Positions 1 through 7,514 of a DNA stretch of 64,000 nucleotides are shown piece by piece. The stretch lies in NCBI GenBank assembly GCA_030066595.1, contig JASJBI010000025.1:1-64000 (forward strand), written 5' to 3'. Every line of letters begins with the position of its first letter. Within the stretch, counting starts at the first letter, position 1. The notes beneath the pieces were generated by a model that did not search any database, was not told the DNA's origin, and saw only the letters and a program-made list of their open reading frames with translations. This DNA is from Alphaproteobacteria bacterium. GTDB lineage: Bacteria > Pseudomonadota > Alphaproteobacteria > JAJFFI01. Both the position numbers and the translations under genes were made by a program.

Positions 1-467
1 CCGAAGGCAAAGAAGGAGTCCAGGCACTCGCCGTAGCCGGTGGACATGAAGCAGCGTTGCGGATGGGGTGGCGGCGTGTAAGGCTGCTCCTCGGCCATCG
101 GGACCCGATAGTGGCGGACCATCGCCCCGATGACGTCCTTGTGCCGCCGCTCCTCGAAGGCCATGAGATCGAGCGCCTCTTTGATCAGAGGGTCGTTCTC
201 CTGCGCGCCCATCAGGGCGATGTGCGCGGCGGCGCGCTCTTCCGTTTCGACGGCGACGTCCCAGAACGGCAGCCCGGTCAGGCGCGCAAGCGCGTCCTCG
301 TCCAGCTCGGGCCAGTCGATCACCGCGGGTTTGTAGGGGTCGTGGGTGTCGAGGAGCATGCGGCAGAACAGCACCTTGTGCGCCTCCGAGCCGATCCGTA
401 TCGAGGGCGCTTCGGTGTCCCTTTGCAAGGGTCTCGACGGATGTTCTGCGGGTGTCTGCTGCGCCAT
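1..467 (-). CDS. Ferritin-like domain protein, 3' end outside window
   Basis: About 155 residues are visible, reading leftwards from an ATG at 467 and running off the window edge without a stop. The protein is acidic and helical. It carries an E-E-R-R-H stretch (FEERRHKD, near residue 109) and an earlier E-T-E-E-R-A-A-A-H helix, the pattern expected of a ferritin-like di-iron four-helix bundle. I infer an oxidase, oxygenase or iron-binding role, with unknown substrate. It diverges from the amidinotransferase gene across 394 bp, so shared regulation is possible. The C-terminal part is missing, so the second metal-ligand pair cannot be checked. Confidence 0.6.
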   Translation of the reverse strand, partial: MAQQTPAEHPSRPLQRDTEAPSIRIGSEAHKVLFCRMLLDTHDPYKPAVIDWPELDEDALARLTGLPFWDVAVETEERAAAHIALMGAQENDPLIKEALDLMAFEERRHKDVIGAMVRHYRVPMAEEQPYTPPPHPQRCFMSTGYGECLDSFFAF

Positions 468-861
468 GGTCTTGTCTGGTCTGCACCCGGACATGTCTCG
501 GGGCGATATGCACAAAGTTCGCTTTCGAGACGCTCGCCTGCCGGGCGGAGTGTTCTATACCGGTTCGCCGGACCGCTCAACGGTCGTGGTCGAGCCATTG
601 GCGCAGGCGATCTCCAACCTCTGAGCGTGGAATTCCCAAAGCATGGAAGCATTTTAAGAGGTGGACCTAGAGGACCGGGTGAGCTCGATCAACGTATTCG
701 ATCGAGCATTTGCGGATTCGCGGTGCGCCCGTTATGAATTCCGGACTGTCGGTGCCGCTGGCGCGCCAAGGGGGGGTCATAGGGACTTGATTGAACGGCA
801 TGGATCCGAGCCCGGCGTCGTCGGGCGAAGATCTCCGCGCCGTCGCCGAGAGGAGGCGCAA
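468..861. other. Divergent intergenic region, no gene seen
   Basis: This 394-bp space lies between the leftward ferritin-like gene and the rightward amidinotransferase gene. No convincing coding frame is present, although the amidinotransferase frame stays open upstream to 661. The only clear structure is the inverted repeat at 683-707. Promoters for both divergent genes presumably lie here. Confidence 0.5.
683..707. promoter_or_regulatory. Inverted repeat upstream of amidinotransferase gene
   Basis: Arms GCTCGATC (683-690) and GATCGAGC (700-707) are perfect reverse complements around a 9-nt spacer. It could be a regulator-binding palindrome or an mRNA hairpin in the leader of the amidinotransferase gene, whose start is about 155 bp further on. 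No regulator can be assigned. Confidence 0.35.
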
Positions 862-1977
862 TTGACCGCAAAGGTAGAAGCCCTCGACGTCACGGGCGCG
901 GTACCCGATTGTCCCGTACGCGCGTACACGGAATGGGATCCGCTGGAAGAGGTGATCGTCGGCCGGCTCGAAGACTCGACGATCCCCGGCCACCACCCGA
1001 TCACGACGTTCAACGTGCCGCGGGGAGCAGCCCGGCTCCAGCGGTTCTTCGGCGGCCGGCGGTTCCCCAGCTTCATGGTCAAGCACGCACAGCGCCAACT
1101 CGACGACTTCATCCGCCTTCTGGAGGGCGAAGGCGTCACGGTCAGACGGCCCGATGTGACCGCTTTGTCGGCCCGCTACAAGACGCCCAACTGGTCGTCT
1201 CGCGGCCATTCCGTGGCCTGTCCGCGGGACGGCTTCATGGTCGTCGGCGAGGAAATCATCGAGGCCCCCATGTCGTGGCGGTGCCGGTACTTCGAGAGCC
1301 AGGCCTATCGCAGCCTGTTCATGGAGTATTTCGCCAAGGGCGCCAAGTGGACTGCCGCGCCGCGGCCGCGCCTCTTGGACGATCTCTACGACCCGGACTA
1401 TTCGGTGCCCGCCGAGGGCGAGCCGGTGCGTTTCGTGACGACGGAATTCGAGCCGGTCTTCGACGCCGCCGATTTCGTCCGCTGCGGCCGCGACATCTTC
1501 GTCATCCGCAGCAACGTCACCAACAAGACCGGGATCGAATGGCTGCGCCGGCATCTGGGCGAGCCCTACAAGATCCACGAGATCGAGACGACCTGCCGCA
1601 CGCCGATGCACATCGATTCGAGTTTCATGCCGCTTGCGCCCGGCAAGGTCCTGATCAACCCGGATTTCATCGACGCCGATCGGCTCCCTTCGGTTCTCAA
1701 ATCCTGGGACATCCTGCCCGCGCCGCGGCCCGATCCGGTCGCCGGCGAGATCGCCTCGGCCTCCATGTGCAGCGAATGGATCAGCGTGAACGTCCTGATG
1801 TTGGATGAGAATCGGGTGATCTGCGAGAAGGATCAGCCGTCCATGGTCAAAGCGCTCAAGGACTGGGGTTTCGAGCCGATCCCGTGCTCCTTCATCCACT
1901 ATGCGAGCTTCGGGGGGTCCTTCCACTGCGCGACCTTGGATATCCGCCGCCGCGGCGAGCTCCAGTCGTATTTCTAA
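862..1977 (+). CDS. Glycine amidinotransferase-family protein
   Basis: 371 aa of the pentein-fold amidinotransferase family (GATM, StrB/SxtG-like), which moves the amidino group of arginine to an amine acceptor. Family motifs are clear: EWDPLEEVIVGR near the N-terminus, TEFEPVFDAADF with the catalytic Asp, PMHIDSSF with the catalytic His, and GGSFHCATLD with the nucleophilic Cys near the C-terminus, ending in RRRGELQSYF. The start is TTG at 862, because GAGGAGG at 849-855 sits 6 nt upstream and family homology begins a few residues later; the open frame upstream to 661 looks non-coding. A CDP-alcohol transferase gene follows 35 bp later, probably in one operon. The acceptor is not predictable; glycine is only the best-known one. 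Confidence 0.85.
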   Translation: MTAKVEALDVTGAVPDCPVRAYTEWDPLEEVIVGRLEDSTIPGHHPITTFNVPRGAARLQRFFGGRRFPSFMVKHAQRQLDDFIRLLEGEGVTVRRPDVTALSARYKTPNWSSRGHSVACPRDGFMVVGEEIIEAPMSWRCRYFESQAYRSLFMEYFAKGAKWTAAPRPRLLDDLYDPDYSVPAEGEPVRFVTTEFEPVFDAADFVRCGRDIFVIRSNVTNKTGIEWLRRHLGEPYKIHEIETTCRTPMHIDSSFMPLAPGKVLINPDFIDADRLPSVLKSWDILPAPRPDPVAGEIASASMCSEWISVNVLMLDENRVICEKDQPSMVKALKDWGFEPIPCSFIHYASFGGSFHCATLDIRRRGELQSYF

Positions 1978-2012
1978 GGGCCTCGGGCGATCACTGAGCC
2001 GGATTGAGCCCC

Positions 2013-2642
2013 ATGCACCTGCTCGGCGACTCCTGGACACACAAGCTGGCGCGCGTCTGCGTGCTGCCGCTCGTCAACACGCCGGTCACCCCGAACCACC
2101 TGACCGCCGTGCGCCTGGTGACCGGGGTTGCGGCCTGTGGGCTGTTCGCCACCGGGGACCGTGCGTTAGAGCTCTGGGGGACCGTCTTGTGGCTGATCTC
2201 CGCGTTTCTCGACCGCGCCGACGGCGAACTGGCGCGCGTCGGCGGCAAGATGACCAAAGGCGGCAAGGCCTTCGACCAGGCCTCGGACATCGCCATCGAC
2301 ACCCTCTTTTTCTTGGGCATCGGCATAGGATTGCGCGACGGGATCGTCGGTGGATGGTCGATCCTTCTGGGCCTGATCGCCGGCGTCGCGGTCCTGGTTG
2401 CCGATGTCTTGACCGACAGGATGGACGATCAGATGGCGGAGGGAGATCGGACCTTTCCCGGCTTCGCAGGGTTCGATGTCGACGACGTCTTCTACCTCTT
2501 CGCGCCGGTCATCTGGCTCAGCTGGCATCCCTACCTGCTGATCGGCGCCTCGGTCGGCGCGCCGGCCTGGGCGCTGTACACCTGGTATCTGGCACGGAGG
2601 GCGAAGCGGCAACGGGCGGCGGGTCCAACGGGCGCGCAGTAA
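2013..2642 (+). CDS. CDP-alcohol phosphatidyltransferase family protein
   Basis: 209 aa integral membrane enzyme. The signature DG-x2-AR-x8-G-x3-D-x3-D is complete (D-G-E-L-A-R near residue 70, then G-K-A-F-D-Q-A-S-D). This family transfers a phospho-alcohol from a CDP-linked donor to an alcohol acceptor in phospholipid headgroup synthesis. Several hydrophobic segments flank the motif. ATG at 2013 is chosen; an in-frame TTG at 2004 would add three residues. It follows the amidinotransferase gene by 35 bp, so the two are probably co-transcribed, which suggests an amidino-modified product. That link is inference; the donor and acceptor are unknown. Confidence 0.85.
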   Translation: MHLLGDSWTHKLARVCVLPLVNTPVTPNHLTAVRLVTGVAACGLFATGDRALELWGTVLWLISAFLDRADGELARVGGKMTKGGKAFDQASDIAIDTLFFLGIGIGLRDGIVGGWSILLGLIAGVAVLVADVLTDRMDDQMAEGDRTFPGFAGFDVDDVFYLFAPVIWLSWHPYLLIGASVGAPAWALYTWYLARRAKRQRAAGPTGAQ

Positions 2643-2712
2643 TGCCCCGCAAGCCGCCTCCGCTCAGGGCACCCCCTGCCTGGGGCGTGTCGCATGCGCG
2701 GAGCTCTGGACC

Positions 2713-3600
2713 TCAGGCCTGTGTCGGTTGAAGCCGTTCGACGTCGGCCAGCACCCCGTAGTGATCGGACAGCGGGACACGGCGATCGCTACCGACCCTG
2801 ACGCTGGGCTCGTCGAAAACGACGCGCGCGGATCTGACGGCACAGGCCCCTGGGCCCCTTCCGCGAGCGAACACATGATCAATCCTCTGTGGCGCCAGGC
2901 GGGCTTCGGGGCCGTCGGCCACCAGCGGGTTCTGGGGATCCCAGGTCACGTCCAACGGCGAGGACGAGGGCGACCCACCGTTCGGCGGACGGCAACGATC
3001 CACGAACCCGCCATCCAGCATTTGCCGGTAGTTGGCCGGGGACGCATGCGGCCCAGCGTTGAGATCGCCCGCCACGACCGCCACGTCGTCGCTATGGGCC
3101 TTGGCAAGGCTCACGATCTCGTCGATCTGCGCGCCTCGGCACGCTTCCGCGGCAGTGCTCTCGGGATGACGCCCGATGCCCCCGGCCGTCGCGTGGATAT
3201 CGAACACGTGACAGCGGCCCAGTCCAGGCACGGTCAGGACGCAATGCAGCATGCCCGAGTAGACGATGATCCGCTCTTCCAGGAACCGCCTGCGGAACAG
3301 CCGCGACCGCGAAGACTCGATCGGAAAGCGCGACAGCACCATCAAGCCCGTGCCGAAGCGCAGCGGCCGGGCCCCGACACCGGCACTATAAGGGTAGAGA
3401 TCGGCCAGGCTCCCTTGCAGGAACGCCCTGTGCCGATGCCGAAACACCTCCTGCAGGCAGACCACGTCCGCCGCGACGCCGCGCAAGGCATCGGGCAGCG
3501 CGGCAAGCCTTTCGCGAACATAAGGCGCGGGACGCTGAAGCGGCAGGCCCAAGACGCGCAGGTCGAACAGGTAGGTATTTAGGGTGAGAAACGTGGTCAC
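2713..3600 (-). CDS. Endonuclease/exonuclease/phosphatase-family hydrolase
   Basis: 295 aa from a GTG at 3600. EEP-fold motifs are present: LNTY (metal-site Asn), VCLQEVF (catalytic Glu), HATAGG, GDLNAGP (Asp/Asn pair), RIDHVF and the terminal SDHYG (Asp-His). The fold serves DNases, inositol phosphatases and neutral sphingomyelinases; the layout resembles the sphingomyelinase-like, secreted-phosphodiesterase side, but substrate is not determinable. GTG 3600 is preferred because homology starts there (VTTFLTLNTY) with a GGAAGG stretch upstream; a TTG at 3705 would add 35 poorly conserved residues. It is convergent with the CDP-alcohol transferase, with 70 bp between stops. Confidence 0.75.
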   Translation of the reverse strand: MTTFLTLNTYLFDLRVLGLPLQRPAPYVRERLAALPDALRGVAADVVCLQEVFRHRHRAFLQGSLADLYPYSAGVGARPLRFGTGLMVLSRFPIESSRSRLFRRRFLEERIIVYSGMLHCVLTVPGLGRCHVFDIHATAGGIGRHPESTAAEACRGAQIDEIVSLAKAHSDDVAVVAGDLNAGPHASPANYRQMLDGGFVDRCRPPNGGSPSSSPLDVTWDPQNPLVADGPEARLAPQRIDHVFARGRGPGACAVRSARVVFDEPSVRVGSDRRVPLSDHYGVLADVERLQPTQA

Positions 3601-3772
3601 GGGCTCGGCGCCTTCCGGAACCGCGAACAGGAGATCAGCTGCCGCCCAGAGCCATGCCGAAGCCGGCGCATTGCGCACAGGCCCCGTACAAGGAGACCCA
3701 CGCAAGTGTATCGGTCTGCCCTGCGACCCGGGTGAGCATTCCGAGACAGCCGGGCCGCAAGCGTTCGGCGCT

Positions 3773-4036
3773 CTACCTGAGGGCGGACAGGTTGGCGATT
3801 AGCGCCTTGTTCGCGCGCTCAATCTCAGCCTTGATCTTATGCGCCATATCCGAATCGTGGCTGCAACAGGCTTCCGCCGCCGTGCCGCTCTCCCTGGCCG
3901 CCTCGCGGATGGCGTCCTGCATGGCACGCTCGATGATCTGGGCGACCACAGCTTCATCTTCCTTCGACAGCGGCTCCTCCCCAAGGGCATCGCAGGCGTC
4001 CCGCACGGCCTTCTCGGCCCGTTCCCTCAACTCCAT
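3773..4036 (-). CDS. Small conserved-looking hypothetical protein
   Basis: 87 aa, mostly charged and alpha-helical, starting at ATG 4036 behind a strong GGGAGGGG ribosome site. It has adjacent cysteines and a histidine (EACCSHDSD) in the middle, which might bind metal. There is no signal peptide or membrane segment. I do not recognise a family. It lies alone between the phosphodiesterase gene and the small barrel-like gene at 4287. Confidence 0.55.
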   Translation of the reverse strand: MELRERAEKAVRDACDALGEEPLSKEDEAVVAQIIERAMQDAIREAARESGTAAEACCSHDSDMAHKIKAEIERANKALIANLSALR

Positions 4037-4286
4037 TGTCCCCTCCCTTCCTTGCAGGTCGACACTCTGCCGGTTGCCATGCGCGGCATGACTCCGCCCG
4101 TCTGGCGCCGACGGTAGCATGATCCCGCAAGTGTCAAAAGCGTGACCGTTCGGCCATTTTCCTGGCCCGCGCTCCGGACCAGAGCCCGGTGACTAGTCTT
4201 GATGGAGCAGCGACGAATAGTGCAATCTGGCCCGCCTGCGTCATTGACCGTTGAGGGGCAAACGGTAAGGGGAGGACCAGAGGGAC

Positions 4287-4577
4287 ATGCAGTTTCTGCT
4301 GAACAGCCGCCTGCGTCCGGGCGTCACGCGCGAGCAATTCATCGAGCATATTCGCGACAATCGGGACGATCAGGTGTGGGATTTGGTCCGCACCGGCATT
4401 ATCCAGCACTGGCTGTGGAAGGTGGGCGACGCGCCGGGAATCGTGCTCCTGATCAACTGCGAAAACGCCGAGGAGGCGCGCACGCTGGCGGAGTCGGCGC
4501 CGATCGTAAAGCGGGGAATCGTCGAGTTCGACGTGGATCCGATCGATCCCTTCCCCGCTCCGCTGCTGTCGTCCTAG
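4287..4577 (+). CDS. Small dimeric alpha/beta-barrel-like protein
   Basis: 96 aa from ATG 4287 behind a GGGGAGGA ribosome site. The pattern (MQFLLNSRLRPGVTREQFIEHI then an alternating beta/alpha layout ending in a D-P-I-D-P-F tail) resembles muconolactone-isomerase-like or YCII/DUF3303-type small dimeric barrels. The family call is tentative and no catalytic residue can be named. It is the last chromosomal gene before the tRNA-Phe island begins at 4765; the 187 bp between hold nothing I can support. Confidence 0.55.
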   Translation: MQFLLNSRLRPGVTREQFIEHIRDNRDDQVWDLVRTGIIQHWLWKVGDAPGIVLLINCENAEEARTLAESAPIVKRGIVEFDVDPIDPFPAPLLSS

Positions 4578-4764
4578 TCAGAATCGAGGCCAAAGCCAAG
4601 GCTCGGGATTGGTCACATGGACCAGTTCCACGGGGCGCTTGAGCGGGCATTCGGGTCGTTTACAGCCACAGCCGACACGGCCAATGGCAGTGCGGCCGGT
4701 GCTTGGTGGTAGGCGGAACGCGGCGGAAAGACCAAGCGACGTAAGGGTTTCAGCCATTGGGGAA

Positions 4765-4810
4765 GTGGTGCCCAGCGGCGGAATCGAACCACCGACACAT
4801 GGATTTTCAG
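4765..4810 (-). repeat. Left attachment repeat, tRNA-Phe 3' fragment
   Basis: 46 bp matching the 3' half of tRNA-Phe at 10662-10707 with a single mismatch at 4775 (C instead of G). It runs from the anticodon loop to the CCA end, and the match stops abruptly at 4810/10707, marking the likely crossover core in the anticodon-loop region. It cannot fold as a tRNA because the 5' half is absent. Confidence 0.85.
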
Positions 4811-4888
4811 GCTTCTGTGAAAGGCAGAAATTCAATACTTTAGCGAGGATTTGTGCCGAGCGTGTGCCGCCCACGTCCCGTCTTGGAG

Positions 4889-5398
4889 TTAGGACAAGAC
4901 GCATCTTTCCACTTTGTTGGCAATAGCTGCATCGCCCGCTTCTTCCGCCCAGAGATGACCATACACATCCATTGTGAACTGGATCTTGGCGTGACCAGCC
5001 CAGGTCTGGACTTTCTTCTGGAAGGTGCCTGGCTCAATCCAGAGTGAGATCGCGGCGTGACGCAACGCGTGTATCCCAAACCTTTGCCTTGCTGCCTCAT
5101 CAACCAACCCGGCCTTCACCATCACCAGCACCTAAAGCCGGTTGTACAAGTTTGCGTAGCTCTCCACGTTCCCCACGCCATTCGGGAACAGCAAGCCTGT
5201 ATTGGAGAGCGGCACTGCCTCGATCCAGCGACGAAGTGCCTCGATGGTGTATCGCGGCAAAGGGATGGTGCGCCGCGCATTCTTGCTCTTCACCGCCCCG
5301 ATCCGTTGCCACCGATCTGCCCGCTGACACGATCTTTGCGCATAGCGGTGCGCGTGTTCACGTAGGCCTTGTCGGGTGGGAGGACCCCATGCCCTCAC
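4889..5398 (-). pseudogene. Tyrosine recombinase (integrase), truncated and interrupted
   Basis: Reading leftwards, the frame encodes the C-terminal half of a phage-type integrase. It has QRADRWQRIGAVKSKNARRT, then FPNGVGNVES, an in-frame TAG at 5132-5134, then HALRHAAISLW (HxxR box), WAGHAKIQ (His/Trp box) and MDVYGHL (catalytic Tyr). The two parts share one frame, so one stop codon separates them. The N-terminal SAM-like domain and the first catalytic Arg are not found upstream, so the gene is both truncated and interrupted. It lies just inside the left attachment repeat, as expected for the island's own integrase. Confidence 0.8.
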
Positions 5399-5587
5399 CT
5401 AGGAGCTCGGCCACGCCGTACTCCGGCTCCGCGAACGTCGCTATCCTCTTCCTTTGGATGCGTTCTGGTTCTTGCCTTCTTGTCTTTCCAAACATGCCCC
5501 CTGTCTCCTTGTCGAACTCACACCTGTCTCGTCCTCGCCTGTTGGCGCATGTGGTATTGTGGCCTGCCCCCACCGAGCGGACCGGGA

Positions 5588-7318
5588 TCAGCTCTCCGGA
5601 ATGATCGGCAGCACGACGAAGCTGGGATGGTCCGCCGCGTGATGCACGGTCTGAACCGCCACGACAAAATCGACGGTCGTGACCGAGCCAGCGGCCTTGC
5701 CGCTGTTGGAGTTCCGGTCGTAGCGAGGAAAGTTCGAGCTCGACACGTCGAGACGGATGCGATGCCCAGCCTTGAACACCTGACTGGTTGGCGCCAATCG
5801 GATCACGTAGCTCTCGATCTTGCCGGGCGTCACCGGCTCAGGTGTCTCACCGCTGTGACGAAACCGCGCCCGTACGATCCCGTCAACGACGCCCATCGCC
5901 CGACCGTCGGGCCAGACGTCGATGAGCTTGGCGGTGAAATCGGTGTCGGTCACCGAGGTGGATGCCGACAGCGTGACAGTCACCTGACCGGTGACATCGA
6001 CATCCTCGGCGAGCACCTCGCTCGTGAAGGTCAGCACGTCGGTTCTGCCGTCGAGCAGCCGTTGATCACGTGGTCCGGGCTGCCACGCTTGGCCACCGTC
6101 CGATCCGCCGCTCATCAGCGTCTGTCCACCGACGGTCGGCACGGGGTCGCGCGGATCGTAGATGTATGTCGACGGTCGTGCGGCGGATGCCGGCTTTTCG
6201 GGTGACAGCCTCCCGCCGGCGTGCAGATACCACGGCGTATATCTGGTGCGAGCGAGCGGCCACGCCTCCTCGTCGCGCCAGACGTTGCGACCCATGACGA
6301 AGATCCGCACCCGCGGTCCGTCCGGGGCGTCATCTCCCGCGACAACTCGGCGTAGGAACTCCAGCTGCTGCCGCTCCAGCCCGATCGCCGTCGCGTCCGC
6401 ATCGCGACCGAAGAACAGCTCGCCGGCCGCACCGGTCTGGTCGGCGTGGGTCCACGGACCGACGACCAGCCGCTGGTTGCGGCGCGCGTGGGCAGTCGCC
6501 GCCCGGTCGGTCAGTGTGACGTAGTTGTTCACCGTGCCGGTGATGAACAGGTCGAACCAGCCGCCCACGTGCAGCGCCGGCGTGGTCATCGCCGCACGCT
6601 GGTCGGCATAGCTCAGCGTGTCCCAAAACTCGTCACGGGCCTCGTGGTCGGTCCACCGCCGCCAGGCCGGCATGATGCTGCCGACCACCGATGCGCGGAT
6701 CGGCAGCGCGTCGTAGCCGGCTTGGGGATCGGCGGCGAGACCGAACAACTGGCTCAGTAGCCGGGAGACGTCCTCACCGCCCCGGGTGCGGTGCTCAAGC
6801 GTCTGTTCCGACTTCAGCGTGTACCAGTACTGCAACATGCCGAGCTCGATGGCACCGCCGGACGTGAACAACCCGGAGTGGTAGTCGTCGGGCGTCACGG
6901 ACGGCAGCAGGCCCTTCAGGGCCTCGGGCGCCCGCCCGGCTGCGGCCAGCTGCACCATGCCCTGGTACGACGACCCGTACATGCCGACTGTCCCATCCGA
7001 CCATGGCTGCGCAGCGCACCAGGCGATCGTGTCGACCCCATCGTCGGCCTCGAAAGCGAACGGCACGAAGTCGCCGTCGGACTCGCCGGTCCCTCGACAA
7101 TCCTGGATCACCACAGCGAACCCGAGGTCGAGCGCCGGCTGCACCGGCATGGTGCGCGTCATCGCCTCGCCGTAAGGCGTCCTGACCAGCAGAACCGGAT
7201 GTCGCTCATTGTCGTCGGGCCGATAGACTGTCGCGCGAAGCACGGTGCCATCGCGCACCGGGATGGGAACTCGACGCCGCAGCAGCTCACTGGTGACTTC
7301 GAGCTCGAACGTAGGCAT
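5588..7318 (-). CDS. CocE/NonD family hydrolase (S15 peptidase-like)
   Basis: 576 aa, the length of bacterial cocaine esterases, cephalosporin acylases and X-Pro dipeptidyl-peptidases. The alpha/beta-hydrolase core has GSSYQG with the nucleophile at Ser117, the position of the nucleophile in Rhodococcus CocE. GGWFDLF carries the likely Asp and VGPWTH the likely His; a PepX-C jelly-roll domain follows (YDPRDPVPTVGG). No signal peptide is seen, so it is cytoplasmic. The start is ATG 7318 with GAGGGAAG upstream. It sits in the tRNA-Phe island, divergent from the hydrolase-ligase fusion across 196 bp. Substrate is unknown; an ester or amide of a carboxylic acid is likely. Confidence 0.85.
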   Translation of the reverse strand: MPTFELEVTSELLRRRVPIPVRDGTVLRATVYRPDDNERHPVLLVRTPYGEAMTRTMPVQPALDLGFAVVIQDCRGTGESDGDFVPFAFEADDGVDTIAWCAAQPWSDGTVGMYGSSYQGMVQLAAAGRAPEALKGLLPSVTPDDYHSGLFTSGGAIELGMLQYWYTLKSEQTLEHRTRGGEDVSRLLSQLFGLAADPQAGYDALPIRASVVGSIMPAWRRWTDHEARDEFWDTLSYADQRAAMTTPALHVGGWFDLFITGTVNNYVTLTDRAATAHARRNQRLVVGPWTHADQTGAAGELFFGRDADATAIGLERQQLEFLRRVVAGDDAPDGPRVRIFVMGRNVWRDEEAWPLARTRYTPWYLHAGGRLSPEKPASAARPSTYIYDPRDPVPTVGGQTLMSGGSDGGQAWQPGPRDQRLLDGRTDVLTFTSEVLAEDVDVTGQVTVTLSASTSVTDTDFTAKLIDVWPDGRAMGVVDGIVRARFRHSGETPEPVTPGKIESYVIRLAPTSQVFKAGHRIRLDVSSSNFPRYDRNSNSGKAAGSVTTVDFVVAVQTVHHAADHPSFVVLPIIPES

Positions 7319-7514
7319 GCGCCGCTTCCCTCTCCCTTCGGCGCCCGCGACAACGACGCGGCCCTTTCATGCCGAGTTCTCGACGCTACGGACAACCGCC
7401 GCCATCCAGGGGCGGATCTTGTTACGCTCACGCGCGTCCTATAACTTCGTCAGTCGTCGTTAAACAGCGGATTCCTCATCTCGGCAACATGCAGGAGGAG
7501 GCTGGGGTGACCGA

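Noticed and set aside
667-2040. Long minus-strand frame opposite the amidinotransferase gene
   Set aside because: It is the antisense of the conserved amidinotransferase and has no family similarity or ribosome site.
4578-4764. Possible short genes left of the island
   Set aside because: Frames here read like antisense of tRNA and low-complexity sequence; no support.
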